A model generated the notes under the pieces. It saw nothing but the letters and a program-made list of their open reading frames with translations. It was not told where the DNA came from and did no database searches. A stretch of 64,000 bases of DNA. Origin: Zooshikella harenae. GTDB taxonomy: Bacteria; Pseudomonadota; Gammaproteobacteria; Pseudomonadales; Zooshikellaceae. Below, one piece after another: positions 1-9,156 of the stretch. Made by a program: the position numbers and the translations under genes. How positions within the stretch are numbered: position 1 is the first letter of the stretch; every line of letters begins with the position of its first letter. Location: positions 143,704 to 207,703 of the forward strand of contig NZ_JAGSOY010000003.1 in NCBI RefSeq assembly GCF_018837975.1. Direction: 5' to 3'.

Positions 1-207
1 CCACTCAAAGAGCGTCTTAAACAGTCAGTATTAAGTGAGCAAATGCTTGATAGTGGCTATTTTAATGCTGATTACTTACGTCAGCTGGTCACTCAGCACC
101 AAAGTGGCTTACGTGATCACAGTGCTGCATTATGGACATTATCAATGTTTGAAGCATTTCTACGTCAAGTGTTGTCTGCCGATAGTGCTGTTTCTCAGGT
201 GGCTTAA
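1..207 (+). CDS. Asparagine synthase-like amidotransferase, C-terminal end (partial)
   Basis: The window opens inside a reading frame (frame 1, 68 codons plus TAA) whose product ends with the pattern SGLRDHSAALWTLSMFEAFL. This matches the extreme C-terminus of asparagine-synthetase-type amidotransferases, where a helix with a conserved W-x-L-x-x-x-E follows the ATP-pyrophosphatase domain. The start lies outside the window, so the N-terminal glutaminase domain cannot be judged. It stops 3 bases before the first glycosyltransferase and is probably co-transcribed with it. In exosortase A loci an amidotransferase of this class commonly precedes such a glycosyltransferase (family knowledge). The family call is fairly sure; substrate is unknown. 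Confidence 0.75.
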   Translation, partial: PLKERLKQSVLSEQMLDSGYFNADYLRQLVTQHQSGLRDHSAALWTLSMFEAFLRQVLSADSAVSQVA

Positions 208-210
208 TGT

Positions 211-1443
211 ATGAAAGTGTTACATATTCTGGATCATTCTATTCCACTACACAGTGGTTACACATTTCGTACTCGCGCTATTTTGCAGCAACAGCAGAAA
301 CTAGGCTGGCAAACTTATCAGCTCACTGGTCCTAAGCAAGGTGTTACCCAGCAGTTATGTGAGACGGTTGATGACTTGGTATTTTATCGCACGTCACCTT
401 TGCCTCATTGGCTGCAAGCAATACCCGTTGTTAATCAGCTGGCGATAATTCCAGTGTTGGCAAAACGTATTGTGCAAGTAGCCAGAGAAATTAAACCCGA
501 TTTAATTCATGCACACTCGCCAGCACTCAATGGTATGGCGGCCTCTTTGGCTGCTAACAAGTTAAAACTCCCTTTGGTTTATGAAGTACGGGCATTTTGG
601 GAGGATGCGGCAGTTGACCATGGTACGGCGCAGCAAGGCGATCTTCGCTACCGATTGACCCGTAAGCTGGAAACCATGGTACTGAAGCGTGCTCATGCTA
701 TTACCACAATTTGTGAAGGGCTTAAGTCAGAGATGTTAACCCGTGATGCATCAATTCAGGATGTTACGGTGATTCCAAATGCGGTTGATATTGAGCGTTT
801 CCAGCCTCAGGACCAAAAGGATGCAGAGTTAGTTACTTCGCTTGGTTTAGAAGGGCGATTTGTTATTGGTTTTATTGGCTCTTTTTACGCTTATGAGGGG
901 CTAGACTTACTCATTGAAGCGATGCCTGGGCTCCTAGAAAAAATCCCCAATGCATGTTTGCTGCTGATTGGTGGTGGGCCTGAAAATGAGCGGTTGCAAC
1001 GTTTAGCTAAACAAAGCACTGCAGCAGAACGGATTATTATGACAGGGCGAGTACCTCATGATGAGGTACACCGTTACTACAGTGTTGTCGATATTTTAGC
1101 CTATCCTCGTAAGCCAATGCGGTTGACAGATTTGGTTACACCGTTAAAACCGTTAGAAGCAATGGCGCAACATAAGCTTGTTGTCGCATCTGATGTTGGT
1201 GGTCATAAGGAGCTTATTCAACATTGTGAAAATGGTTTGCTGTTTAGGCAGGGAGATGTGTCTAACTTAATTGTTCAGATTGAACAACTCGCAAAGGATA
1301 AAAAACTCCAGCAACAGCTGTTGCATAGTGGACGTGAGTATGTGGAGCATGAGCGTAACTGGAAAAATAGCGTTAGCCGCTATCAGGATGTTTATCAGCG
1401 AGCGATTGCCAAAGCGTCTAGCCGAGGTGCAACAGTAAGTTAA
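211..1443 (+). CDS. GT4 glycosyltransferase, exosortase A-associated type (TIGR04063-like)
   Basis: This 410-residue GT-B glycosyltransferase is predicted to add a sugar to a lipid-linked exopolysaccharide intermediate at the cytoplasmic membrane. The N-terminal Rossmann half begins MKVLHILDHSIPLHSGYTFR and has a LIHAHSP motif near residue 105. The C-terminal half starts with GFIGSFYAYEGLDLL near residue 219. The donor-site E-x7-E pattern lies in PLEAMAQHKLVVASDVGGHKE near residue 320. The N-terminal HSGYTFRT signature is what I associate with exosortase A-linked glycosyltransferases. An AGGTGG site precedes the ATG. It sits between the amidotransferase end and a second glycosyltransferase, each gap being 3 bases, so the three look like one operon. 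Confidence 0.88.
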   Translation: MKVLHILDHSIPLHSGYTFRTRAILQQQQKLGWQTYQLTGPKQGVTQQLCETVDDLVFYRTSPLPHWLQAIPVVNQLAIIPVLAKRIVQVAREIKPDLIHAHSPALNGMAASLAANKLKLPLVYEVRAFWEDAAVDHGTAQQGDLRYRLTRKLETMVLKRAHAITTICEGLKSEMLTRDASIQDVTVIPNAVDIERFQPQDQKDAELVTSLGLEGRFVIGFIGSFYAYEGLDLLIEAMPGLLEKIPNACLLLIGGGPENERLQRLAKQSTAAERIIMTGRVPHDEVHRYYSVVDILAYPRKPMRLTDLVTPLKPLEAMAQHKLVVASDVGGHKELIQHCENGLLFRQGDVSNLIVQIEQLAKDKKLQQQLLHSGREYVEHERNWKNSVSRYQDVYQRAIAKASSRGATVS

Positions 1444-1446
1444 ACC

Positions 1447-2643
1447 ATGAATATTTTGGTCTTTTCTACGTTATACCCTAACTGTATTCAATACCGTCAT
1501 GGTATTTTTGTCGCTGCGCGAATGCGTAAGTTTGCCGAATTAACAGCGCATAAAGTAACAGTCGTAGCGCCTGTTCCATGGTTTCCTTCCAGTAATCCGC
1601 GCTTTGGTCGTTATAGTGAGTTCAACCAGGTACCAGCGGAAGAAGAAGTTAATGGTATTAAGGTTTATCATCCTCGTTACCCAGTGTTGCCAAAAGTGGG
1701 CATGAGTATCGCCCCAAAACTGATGTATTGGTGTTTGCGAAAGTTTATGGCGAACCTCCTAAAAGAGCAGCCATTTGATTTAATTGATGCACACTATTTT
1801 TACCCTGATGGCGTTGCTGCCGTTGAGCTTGGCCGATATTTAAATCGACCTGTTGTTGTGTCAGCACGTGGTCAGGATATTAGTTTGATTCCAAACTATA
1901 CATTGCCTCGTTATCAAATCGTGCGAGCAGCGAATCAAGCCAGTCAACTGGTCAGTGTTGCCAAGCCCTTGAAACGCCGTATGGAAGAAATGGGTATTAC
2001 AACACCTATACACTTGCTGCAAAATGGTGTTGATCTAGCGTTGTTTAAACCCGCCGCTGACCGAGAACGTTTACGTCAAGCCTTAGGACTAAATGGCTTA
2101 ACCCTGCTATCCGTTGGCAACACTATAGAACTAAAAGGACACCATTTAGTGATTGAGGCTTTAACTAAACTGCCTGAAGCTCAATTAGTTGTGATTGGTG
2201 AAGGGAGTGAGCGCATAAAATATCAGCAGTTAGCTGAACAGCTAGGCGTTGCTGATAGAGTAGCGTTTACTGGAAATATTCAACAGGGAGACTTGGTACA
2301 ATACTATAATGCTGCTGATGTATTGGTTTTAGCATCTCGTCGAGAAGGTTGTCCTAATGTTGTGCTGGAAGCCATGGCCTGTGGAACGCCTGTTATTGCG
2401 ACAGCGGTAGGAGCTGTTCCAGATTTAATTGAACCACATGTGTCGGGTTATCTCTTACCTGAAAGGTCAGTAAAGAGTATTGTGACAATGGTTAAGCAGT
2501 GGCAGCAAAGTCCATTGGGTCGTGAGCAGGTCCGTAAACACACTGAGCAATTTGGTTGGGAAACCATTATTCAGTCGCTAGAGCAAGTTTTTTTAAATGT
2601 GTTAACGACATATTCTCATGAGTCAATTATTGATATTCAATAA
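1447..2643 (+). CDS. GT4 family glycosyltransferase
   Basis: This 398-residue GT-B glycosyltransferase has an N-terminal acceptor domain (residues 1 to about 190, with FDLIDAHYFYPDG and VVVSARGQDI). The C-terminal donor domain has the classical E-x7-E signature in REGCPNVVLEAMACGTPVIA (about residues 300-319), followed by VGAVPDLI. The family transfers sugars from nucleotide-sugar donors with retention of configuration. It is the last gene of the leftmost operon: it begins 3 bases after the previous glycosyltransferase stop, and the next genes run the other way. The exact sugar cannot be read from the sequence. No signal peptide is seen; it is a peripheral membrane enzyme by family. Confidence 0.9.
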   Translation: MNILVFSTLYPNCIQYRHGIFVAARMRKFAELTAHKVTVVAPVPWFPSSNPRFGRYSEFNQVPAEEEVNGIKVYHPRYPVLPKVGMSIAPKLMYWCLRKFMANLLKEQPFDLIDAHYFYPDGVAAVELGRYLNRPVVVSARGQDISLIPNYTLPRYQIVRAANQASQLVSVAKPLKRRMEEMGITTPIHLLQNGVDLALFKPAADRERLRQALGLNGLTLLSVGNTIELKGHHLVIEALTKLPEAQLVVIGEGSERIKYQQLAEQLGVADRVAFTGNIQQGDLVQYYNAADVLVLASRREGCPNVVLEAMACGTPVIATAVGAVPDLIEPHVSGYLLPERSVKSIVTMVKQWQQSPLGREQVRKHTEQFGWETIIQSLEQVFLNVLTTYSHESIIDIQ

Positions 2644-2648
2644 CAGCA

Positions 2649-2999
2649 CTACTCTTGTTGCATTGTTTTAATAAAATGCTGCAGTTGATTTATATCCTGG
2701 CGTAGGGTGTTAACCTCATCTAATAAATCCAGAGCAAAGGCCAGTCCTGATAGGTTGAGTGAAAGATCGCGTTTTAAACGTAGCGCTTTTTGTAGGCGTA
2801 ATAAATCACTTGCTATAAATAACCATTGTTCGGGTACTTTATAGTCATTATGAGGCTCGACAATGCCATAGCTTACCATGGCAATAATCAGCGCCTGATC
2901 CACGCCACACCGTTCACATATTTCGATAAGATCAAAGCGTGGAGATGCGTCAATAACTTCTACATCAGAAATGGTGATAGGGGGATGATGTGGACTCAT
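2649..2999 (-). CDS. cbpM: Chaperone modulator CbpM
   Basis: This 116-residue protein matches CbpM, the small MerR-like helix-turn-helix protein that binds the J domain of CbpA and inhibits its co-chaperone and DNA-binding activity. An N-terminal region with EICERCGVDQALIIAMVSYGIVEP is followed by a long C-terminal helix rich in Leu (LRLQKALRLKRDLSLNLSGL). The ATG directly follows the cbpA stop codon (TAA then ATG), with an AGGAG ribosome site inside the end of cbpA, so translation is coupled. The 3' end converges on the glycosyltransferase, 5 bases away. The cbpA neighbour makes the assignment secure. Confidence 0.88.
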   Translation of the reverse strand: MSPHHPPITISDVEVIDASPRFDLIEICERCGVDQALIIAMVSYGIVEPHNDYKVPEQWLFIASDLLRLQKALRLKRDLSLNLSGLAFALDLLDEVNTLRQDINQLQHFIKTMQQE

Positions 3000-3959
3000 T
3001 TAAACTCCTAGTTTTTGTCGTGGGTTAAAGTGTGACTCTTCCTGTGCAAGTTGTTGATAAAGGGCTTTGGCTTTGTCGCTGTGATGTGCTGGCTGAGCTA
3101 ATTGTAAAATCGCATATTGATTTCCAGGTGGTGTGCCAGGTAAACCTCGTTCTTTTAATCTAAACCGCTGCCCAGATTGAGCACCAGCAGGAATTATAAG
3201 TGAAACTTTGCCGCCTAATGTTGGAATGGTTATAGCGCTACCCAGTGCAGCTTCCCAGGGGGTGACTGGCACACTCAGAAAAATATCCTTGCCCTCAGCA
3301 TGAAATAATGGGTGGGGAGCAAGCTCTATTTCCAAGAACAGGTCACCGTTTGGACCGCCACCAATACCAGGAGCCCCTTGCCCTTTGAGGCGTATGTGTT
3401 GGCCTTGAGTAACGCCTGCCGGAATTTTAACATTTAATGTTTTTGTACGATGTGTAATGAGTCCTTGATTGTCTGCTTCTGGAACTTGAAACTGCAAAGT
3501 ACGCAGACATCCTTTATAGGCTTCCTCTAAAAATAATCCGATACGGTGATGGACATCATCTCCGCGCATTTTAATGGTTTGTTGAAAGCCTTGTGAAGAA
3601 TAGTGCCTTCGAGCGCTGCCTTGTTGGCCGAAAATGGCTTCAAAAAAGTCACTGAACTGACTGTCACCATTAAATGTTTCATGGAAGTGACTGGCAGACT
3701 GCCAATTTGGTGGAGGTTGAAATGAACCATCACGTCCTCTGGCACCTAGTTGTTTTAGTTGATCATATTCTGCGCGTTTTCCCGGATCTTTTAACACTTC
3801 ATAAGCTTCACCAACTTCTTTGAAGCGGTTTTCTGCATTGTCTTCTTTACTCACATCTGGATGATATTTTCGAGCTAACTTTCGATAGGCTTTTTTTATT
3901 TCATCGGTCGTTGCATTGTCTTTAATACCGAGGATTTTATAGTAATCTTTGAACTCCAT
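3000..3959 (-). CDS. cbpA: Curved DNA-binding protein CbpA (DnaJ-like co-chaperone)
   Basis: This 319-residue class II J protein stimulates DnaK ATPase and can bind curved DNA. The J domain occupies residues 1-70 with the HPD motif in [12 protein letters not shown] Gly/Phe-rich linker follows. Two beta-barrel C-terminal peptide-binding domains (about residues 130-300) contain [25 protein letters not shown] motifs, and there is no Cys-rich zinc finger. This is the CbpA architecture rather than DnaJ. It forms a two-gene operon with cbpM. It is a housekeeping pair lying between two polysaccharide operons, with no visible functional link to them. Confidence 0.93.
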   Translation of the reverse strand: MEFKDYYKILGIKDNATTDEIKKAYRKLARKYHPDVSKEDNAENRFKEVGEAYEVLKDPGKRAEYDQLKQLGARGRDGSFQPPPNWQSASHFHETFNGDSQFSDFFEAIFGQQGSARRHYSSQGFQQTIKMRGDDVHHRIGLFLEEAYKGCLRTLQFQVPEADNQGLITHRTKTLNVKIPAGVTQGQHIRLKGQGAPGIGGGPNGDLFLEIELAPHPLFHAEGKDIFLSVPVTPWEAALGSAITIPTLGGKVSLIIPAGAQSGQRFRLKERGLPGTPPGNQYAILQLAQPAHHSDKAKALYQQLAQEESHFNPRQKLGV

Positions 3960-4010
3960 GGCTATTGCCTATGCCTAACAGTATTTGAATGGATCCTAAA
4001 AGTTTTTATC

Positions 4011-4061
4011 CGAAGCAGTAAACCAATACAATAGTCCTACCTCGTATTGGTTTGTGCTTCG
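4011..4061. other. Strong imperfect inverted repeat (hairpin)
   Basis: CGAAGCA (4011-4017) pairs with TGCTTCG (4055-4061), and AAACCAATAC (4020-4029) pairs with GTATTGGTTT (4044-4053). This gives a 17-bp two-segment stem with a small internal loop and a 14-base terminal loop. It lies between the start of cbpA and the end of the deacetylase, both on the minus strand. No T run follows on either strand, so it is not a classical intrinsic terminator. It could be an RNA processing or attenuation hairpin in the cbpA leader, or a protein site. Confidence 0.6.
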
Positions 4062-4087
4062 TTAAAAAAGTATCATTATGTCTTTTA

Positions 4088-5173
4088 TTACTTAGCGCGC
4101 CTTGCATGCAAAGAGTCCTCTGTGTGACGGACTTGCTTAATATAGTGCTTTATTTTGATGACAAAGCGTTTGAAATAACGATATAACTCACCAAAGCCAT
4201 AAAGTTCTGCTTCAAACTCAACCTGACTAATGTATTCGCCATCTAATATTCTTTTTAATGCCATGAGTGAGGTATCAGGCCGATTAAGCCCAGCTTCACA
4301 AGTGGTTGCCGATTGGACATTTGTCGCTCGTAACCAGGGCCAATGCTGTTTATGCCAAAAGCCGCTGGGATAACAAAAATGGTCGTAGGTTTTTGGTAAG
4401 AGCTGCTCTAGAGCATAACGGTTTTCTAGAATTTCCCGGGTAGTGAGCTGTTGATCAATGGGTAACTGATGACGGTGAGTATGAAGCTGAATATCAATGT
4501 TTGGTGAAAAGCTGGATTGAATTTGTTGGTCATTCATTACTGTAAACAGCTTTTCTCGTGCAATAGTTTCATAATCGACTGCTAATGCTTTAGCTATTTT
4601 TTGTGCGAGCTGTTCTCGGTCTTGTTGTGATAAATGGTCTTCCCCTAGCTCAATAAGGGCCCACATCAGTTGCTGTCTATCGAGGTGTTCTGCATGAGTA
4701 AGTTGCTGAGTATAGGGCTCTAACTCTGATAGAGAAGGGGTACGATTTCCAGCTTGCCAAAACATATACTGGACGGCGAGTGAAAAAATAGGTGTTTGTT
4801 TTTGCTGGTAATAGGTTGTGAGGTAAATGGTGGCTGGCATATTGAATTGATTAAGTATGGGAATACCCACATCCGCCACGCTATGAAAGCCATCATCAAT
4901 AGTAATGACCGCATTGTAACCATGCAATTTATTACGCTTTAACAGGTCAACACCTGTATTCAAAGGTAATACGTTATAACCGGCTTTTCGCAGTGAGGTG
5001 AGCCGTTTTTGAAATGTTTCTGCTTTAATAAATAGCTTAGGAAATGCCTGACTCTCGTCTTTTAATTCGTAGGCATGATAACAAAGTATTAATAGCTTAT
5101 TACGATTTAGAGGCTTTAATAGTTTAAAAACGCCGAATCCCCTGATGACACGTAACAGGAAGACTTTAAACAT
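4088..5173 (-). CDS. Polysaccharide deacetylase (NodB fold)
   Basis: This predicted 361-residue NodB-type deacetylase would remove N- or O-acetyl groups from a polysaccharide. The metal site is visible as VITIDDGFHSV (TFDDG-like) and as an H-x3-H motif in LHTHRHQLP; a further YPSGFWH motif follows. The frame is open up to 5290, but I choose the Met at 5173 (MFKVFLLRVIRGFG). The longer version would overlap the upstream GNAT fusion by over 100 bases and adds a sequence unlike the family; the chosen start lacks a good ribosome site. It begins 7 bases after the upstream gene, so it is the third gene of a flippase-transferase-deacetylase operon. Confidence 0.8.
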   Translation of the reverse strand: MFKVFLLRVIRGFGVFKLLKPLNRNKLLILCYHAYELKDESQAFPKLFIKAETFQKRLTSLRKAGYNVLPLNTGVDLLKRNKLHGYNAVITIDDGFHSVADVGIPILNQFNMPATIYLTTYYQQKQTPIFSLAVQYMFWQAGNRTPSLSELEPYTQQLTHAEHLDRQQLMWALIELGEDHLSQQDREQLAQKIAKALAVDYETIAREKLFTVMNDQQIQSSFSPNIDIQLHTHRHQLPIDQQLTTREILENRYALEQLLPKTYDHFCYPSGFWHKQHWPWLRATNVQSATTCEAGLNRPDTSLMALKRILDGEYISQVEFEAELYGFGELYRYFKRFVIKIKHYIKQVRHTEDSLHARRAK

Positions 5174-5180
5174 AATTGTG

Positions 5181-6881
5181 TTACACCGGTTGTGAATGGT
5201 AAATGCTCGGTAAACGGTTAATTTTTTCTTCTTTATTAAAACGACGGTGATAATACAGTGAGCCAATATACTCAAATCCGTATTTTTCAATCACATGTCG
5301 AGAAACATTATTCGTTGCGGTAACAACAATGAATAATTGTTTAGCATGATGAATAGAGAATGCATCGTGAATTCGTTGTTGCATACTTAATTGGTGTAGC
5401 CCTTGTCCTCGAGCCGGAGGATGAGTGTAAGAGTCATACAGCACAGCTGATTGAGGAGGGAAAAACATTCCCTGCTGTACTTCATTGAAAAAGGCTTGTT
5501 TAGCATTCGGAATTAACCAGGCATAAGACAGTAAAGTAGATTGATCAGCATACGTATAAGGAATTTCTCCTTGCTCTATGCGTTGTAAGGCCTCTCTTGT
5601 AAAGCGATAGCGATCTTGCCAGCTATAGCAAGGCACATATTTTAATAAGTCATCAAGGTCGTTTGTTTTAAAAGGTGCTTCAGTCAGTTCCGCCCCAGTA
5701 TCTTCTGTTAATTGATAAATACGAAGCTCAGTATCTTGCAGCAAATGCTGTTTGACTTTTGTAATGATGGCTGGCGATGCAGCACGGCGAATTTTATTGA
5801 TCGTTTCCTTTGCCTGGTTAGGTGTAATGTTGAAGCGCGCAAGTCCTTGTTTTACGTGCCCTAGGCCTTTATCTAGATAGGCGGCAATCTGTTTGTCTCG
5901 CTGGTTTCGATAACGGTAGAGTTCATAAACAGTATCGAAAGTGTTTGCAAAGCGGTTTTTCCAAGGGTCTCCACCTGGTGTTAAATCAAAGCAGGTGATG
6001 CCTTCTTGTGCTAACAATTCACATAGCATTAGTAAGTGAATTTTGCCTGGAGAGTGTGTGCTGTAAAATGGGGAATAACAAAAAATTGCCAAATGAACTT
6101 TTTTATTGTGAATAAAGCCCAGATGTGCTGCAACTAATTCATTGTTAATCCACAGTCCAGTCAAGTGTAATAAGTGGTTGTGTTGTTGGCAAAGCGTTTG
6201 GTGAAAGTCATGTTTGGCATGGTCGTCAAAAAAAGGAAAGCTTTGGTTAGCAGCACCTTGACGAAAGTCATATAAGGGGATCATTTGTTTAAGTAAAGCG
6301 ATTTGTTCTTCTGGTGCTGTTACTCGAGCAAAATGTAAATCACCTTGTCTTTTCAGGCGATTTATACGACTTTTGTTGCTTTTCTTTTTTAACGATTGGG
6401 CAATGGTTGTCGGGTCTAATGAATTTAATGGTCGCTGGTGTGATGTAAGCTGTATGCGATTTTTATCTGCAATATGCTGAAGCTGATCGGTCACTAGCTC
6501 AGCAGGCAAATATTTAAGGTGTAAAGCATGCTCAGCATAATGGTGATCGAGCAAATCCAATAATTTTTGAAAAAAATCTGTAGCACATTGTTCTTGGCAA
6601 AGCCAGCCTTGGTATTCTGCTTGATGGCTACCCGCCGCCACAATGTGTTGGTTACTGATAGCAAGACAGATAATTGCTTGTAATTGATCATGCTCACGAT
6701 GATAAACAATGAGTGGCGTATAGCTATGGGTATAGTGCTTGTACCATGGTTTTATATATTCGGGTGCTTGATAAGGTGTCGCATAGTCATTGAGCGCGTA
6801 AAGATTTTGCCACTGCTGGAAAAATTCTGGGTCATTGATAAGCTGCCAGGCATGTTGAGCCGATGCGTGTTTAAGATCCAT
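5181..6881 (-). CDS. FemAB/CelD-like acyltransferase fused to a GNAT domain
   Basis: This 566-residue protein has two halves. Residues about 1-370 resemble the BioF2/CelD-like double GNAT fold found in cellulose and exopolysaccharide loci, with LKKKSNKSRINRLKRQGD, then FDLTPGGDPWKNRFANTFD. Residues about 390-566 are a second acetyltransferase-like domain, with SYTHPPARGQGLHQLSMQQR as the acetyl-CoA loop and ATNNVSRHVIEKYGFEYIG, a typical GNAT ending. It starts 13 bases after the flippase and ends 7 bases before the deacetylase, indicating work on the same glycan, probably acylation of a sugar amine or hydroxyl. The fusion seems intact. Substrate unknown. Confidence 0.8.
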   Translation of the reverse strand: MDLKHASAQHAWQLINDPEFFQQWQNLYALNDYATPYQAPEYIKPWYKHYTHSYTPLIVYHREHDQLQAIICLAISNQHIVAAGSHQAEYQGWLCQEQCATDFFQKLLDLLDHHYAEHALHLKYLPAELVTDQLQHIADKNRIQLTSHQRPLNSLDPTTIAQSLKKKSNKSRINRLKRQGDLHFARVTAPEEQIALLKQMIPLYDFRQGAANQSFPFFDDHAKHDFHQTLCQQHNHLLHLTGLWINNELVAAHLGFIHNKKVHLAIFCYSPFYSTHSPGKIHLLMLCELLAQEGITCFDLTPGGDPWKNRFANTFDTVYELYRYRNQRDKQIAAYLDKGLGHVKQGLARFNITPNQAKETINKIRRAASPAIITKVKQHLLQDTELRIYQLTEDTGAELTEAPFKTNDLDDLLKYVPCYSWQDRYRFTREALQRIEQGEIPYTYADQSTLLSYAWLIPNAKQAFFNEVQQGMFFPPQSAVLYDSYTHPPARGQGLHQLSMQQRIHDAFSIHHAKQLFIVVTATNNVSRHVIEKYGFEYIGSLYYHRRFNKEEKINRLPSIYHSQPV

Positions 6882-6894
6882 GTCAGGTCCATTG

Positions 6895-8373
6895 CTAGTG
6901 GTTTAATTTACTTTTAACAAAATTCAGGATGATAGTTTCTGCACCTTTTGGTTTGGAAAAAATAAACCAAAACAGGTAGTGCATGATTAAATAAATAACA
7001 GTACATAACAGTCCCATGCCAATGACACTGATTAAGTCAAGAAGGAGTTGTTCTTTTAATGGGAACCACTGAGTGAGTGTTACTATAGCAAACATTGTAA
7101 TGGAGGCTGCGAGAAAGGTTCGTCCAATTGGCGCTAACATTTTTAATAGTGGAATAGCATGTATTCTGCCAATTGTGGTCAAACTAACGCATGTTCGTAA
7201 CGCAGACGTGACAAGTAATGTGTATAACGCAGCTTCCAGTTCTTTATTGGCTATAAAGTAAAAGAAAATAGGAAGGCGAATAGTGGCTAAAAAGAGCGCA
7301 ATCATTGAGACTACTTGTGGGCGTCCTGTAGCAAAAAAAACTGACGCCGTTGCAGCACCAATCAGGTTGAAGGCTCCAGCTAAACACATAATTCGCAGCA
7401 TCCAGGCCGCCTCGAGCCATTGATCGCCAAGAATGATATACACCACGTATTCATTGAAGAAAGCAATCATCACTGCCAGTGGAACACCCACAAACGAAAT
7501 AACGGACAGGCTTCCTAAAAAGTTATTGACTAGCGCTGTTGGATTGTTAGTCAGTTTGGAGTAGCCAGGAAAAAGGGCTCGTTGAATAGGCCAAACCAGC
7601 TCCGCCGTGGTCATTTCTGCAATATCTTTAATAACAGAAACATGACCTAACACTTTAGATGGATAATAGCTACCAATGATGAGATTCATAAGACGAGTGT
7701 TAACAAAAAATAAGACATTGTTCATTAATAGCCATTTAGAAAAATGCAGTAGCGTTGAAGCACCTTTTAAGCTGAGTTTTGGTCGAAAGGGATGCATGAT
7801 ATAGCTAAGGGTAGTGCCTCCAAGCTGACCAATAACCATGCCTGTTAATAGTGCCCAATACGATCGAAAGTAAACTGCTGCGCTTACAGTGACAATAAAT
7901 GCTAAGATTTTCTTACTAACTTCGTATTTGAATTCTTTACGGAGCTCGAGTTCCTTCCGAAAATCAACAACGCCAATATTCGTGAGCCCTTCGAGAAAAG
8001 ACATGATCGCCATCATAGGAAAAACATACATAAGTCTCGGTTCGTTAAATAAAGCCGAAACATAAGACATGCTGGAGAGTAGGATGATCGCGATCCCAAT
8101 AGTCATCAGCAGGTTCATGGTCCAGGCTGCATTGTAGTCATCGCGTGAAGCTTTTTGGTTTTGAATAAGCGCCATATCAAAGTTGAATGTCGTTAATACA
8201 TCCAAAATGGCGTAAAAGCTCATGGCAAGGGCAACCAGACCAAAGTCTGCTGGAATTAATAAACGTGCAAGGATTACAGTACTGACTAACCCTATTGCAC
8301 GAACACTCAGTTTGAGGCAAACCATCCAAACTGCCCCTGAAAACATTCGTTTACTAACTGTGGAAGCATCCAT
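6895..8373 (-). CDS. Oligosaccharide flippase (Wzx/MOP family)
   Basis: This 492-residue integral membrane protein has about 14 predicted hydrophobic segments, starting MDASTVSKRMFSGAVWMVCLKLSVRAIGLVSTVILARLL, the usual N-terminus of Wzx/WzxC-type polysaccharide transporters. The family flips undecaprenyl-diphosphate-linked oligosaccharides from the cytoplasmic to the periplasmic face. It heads the operon with the GNAT fusion and the deacetylase. The 780-base non-coding stretch upstream should hold its promoter. Length is as expected for the family. Confidence 0.9.
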   Translation of the reverse strand: MDASTVSKRMFSGAVWMVCLKLSVRAIGLVSTVILARLLIPADFGLVALAMSFYAILDVLTTFNFDMALIQNQKASRDDYNAAWTMNLLMTIGIAIILLSSMSYVSALFNEPRLMYVFPMMAIMSFLEGLTNIGVVDFRKELELRKEFKYEVSKKILAFIVTVSAAVYFRSYWALLTGMVIGQLGGTTLSYIMHPFRPKLSLKGASTLLHFSKWLLMNNVLFFVNTRLMNLIIGSYYPSKVLGHVSVIKDIAEMTTAELVWPIQRALFPGYSKLTNNPTALVNNFLGSLSVISFVGVPLAVMIAFFNEYVVYIILGDQWLEAAWMLRIMCLAGAFNLIGAATASVFFATGRPQVVSMIALFLATIRLPIFFYFIANKELEAALYTLLVTSALRTCVSLTTIGRIHAIPLLKMLAPIGRTFLAASITMFAIVTLTQWFPLKEQLLLDLISVIGMGLLCTVIYLIMHYLFWFIFSKPKGAETIILNFVKSKLNH

Positions 8374-9156
8374 CTAGCTAATGGTCCTCTAATAAATCTA
8401 CAACCTATTGTTAAGCGTATAAATTTAACGCTCAATTTGGGCGTTCATCGCCTACTTTGTTGGAGAAAAGCAGCGCATTATATGAAAAAAAGGGGGTTTT
8501 TTGTTATTCCCTTAAGTGTAGTCCTGCTATTTGTTGTGAGGTCTGTCACTGTAATTGAGCAGTATTGTTGCTTATTGGCAGGTAGCTAAGCTCGCCCAGT
8601 ATTTTGTTGTTGCAATTATAACAGTTTGTTCTCAGCCTGCTCTAGCGGCGGTTTCTCATAGTTTTTCTTGCCTAGGAGCAGGGCGTGTTTTTTGTGACCA
8701 CTTTATTTGTCTCAAAAACTTCATATTGTCATTATGATACACGACGTTATATGTATATAAAGCCACCTTCTACTAGCATGTTATATGGATATAGTTCAGG
8801 TTGGTTTTATACATACCTTGGTATACGACCTCTAGTAACCTATTCGCGAAACCTTTTACACTGCATTATATTTGTTTATGTCAGGGTGGATATGTAATGA
8901 GTTTCTCTACTGTCATTATTTCACAAAAACAGGACTTTCGTTGATTTTGTGAAGGTAATAACACTTAACGTTGACTTTTTAGGGATGATATAAGCTATAT
9001 TCTCCTTCCTTCAATATAGTGTTATCACAGACTATTCGTTTGTGCTTATACAGTTTCACAAAAAGTTTTTATTTGAATTGCGTGCGAAAATTGTGACAGT
9101 TAGGTATTAAAACGTGTGGAATGAAGGTGATCAGGTAATAGACAATGGAGTAATGT
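8374..9156. other. Non-coding divergent promoter region
   Basis: This 783-base AT-rich stretch separates the divergent flippase operon and ATP-grasp gene. Short open frames occur here, but they start at weak codons without ribosome sites and have no recognisable domains. A small dyad CTATATT/AATATAG spans about 8994-9018 and AGCGT/ACGCT occurs near 8413-8432. It presumably carries promoters for both directions; I cannot place them confidently. The length is generous for a bacterial promoter region. Confidence 0.5.

Noticed and set aside
8555..8897. Two short frames between the flippase and ATP-grasp gene, one with a signal-like start
   Set aside because: The first starts at TTG with no ribosome site and ends without a recognisable domain. 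I found no PEP-CTERM tail (VPEP, helix, Arg) in it.
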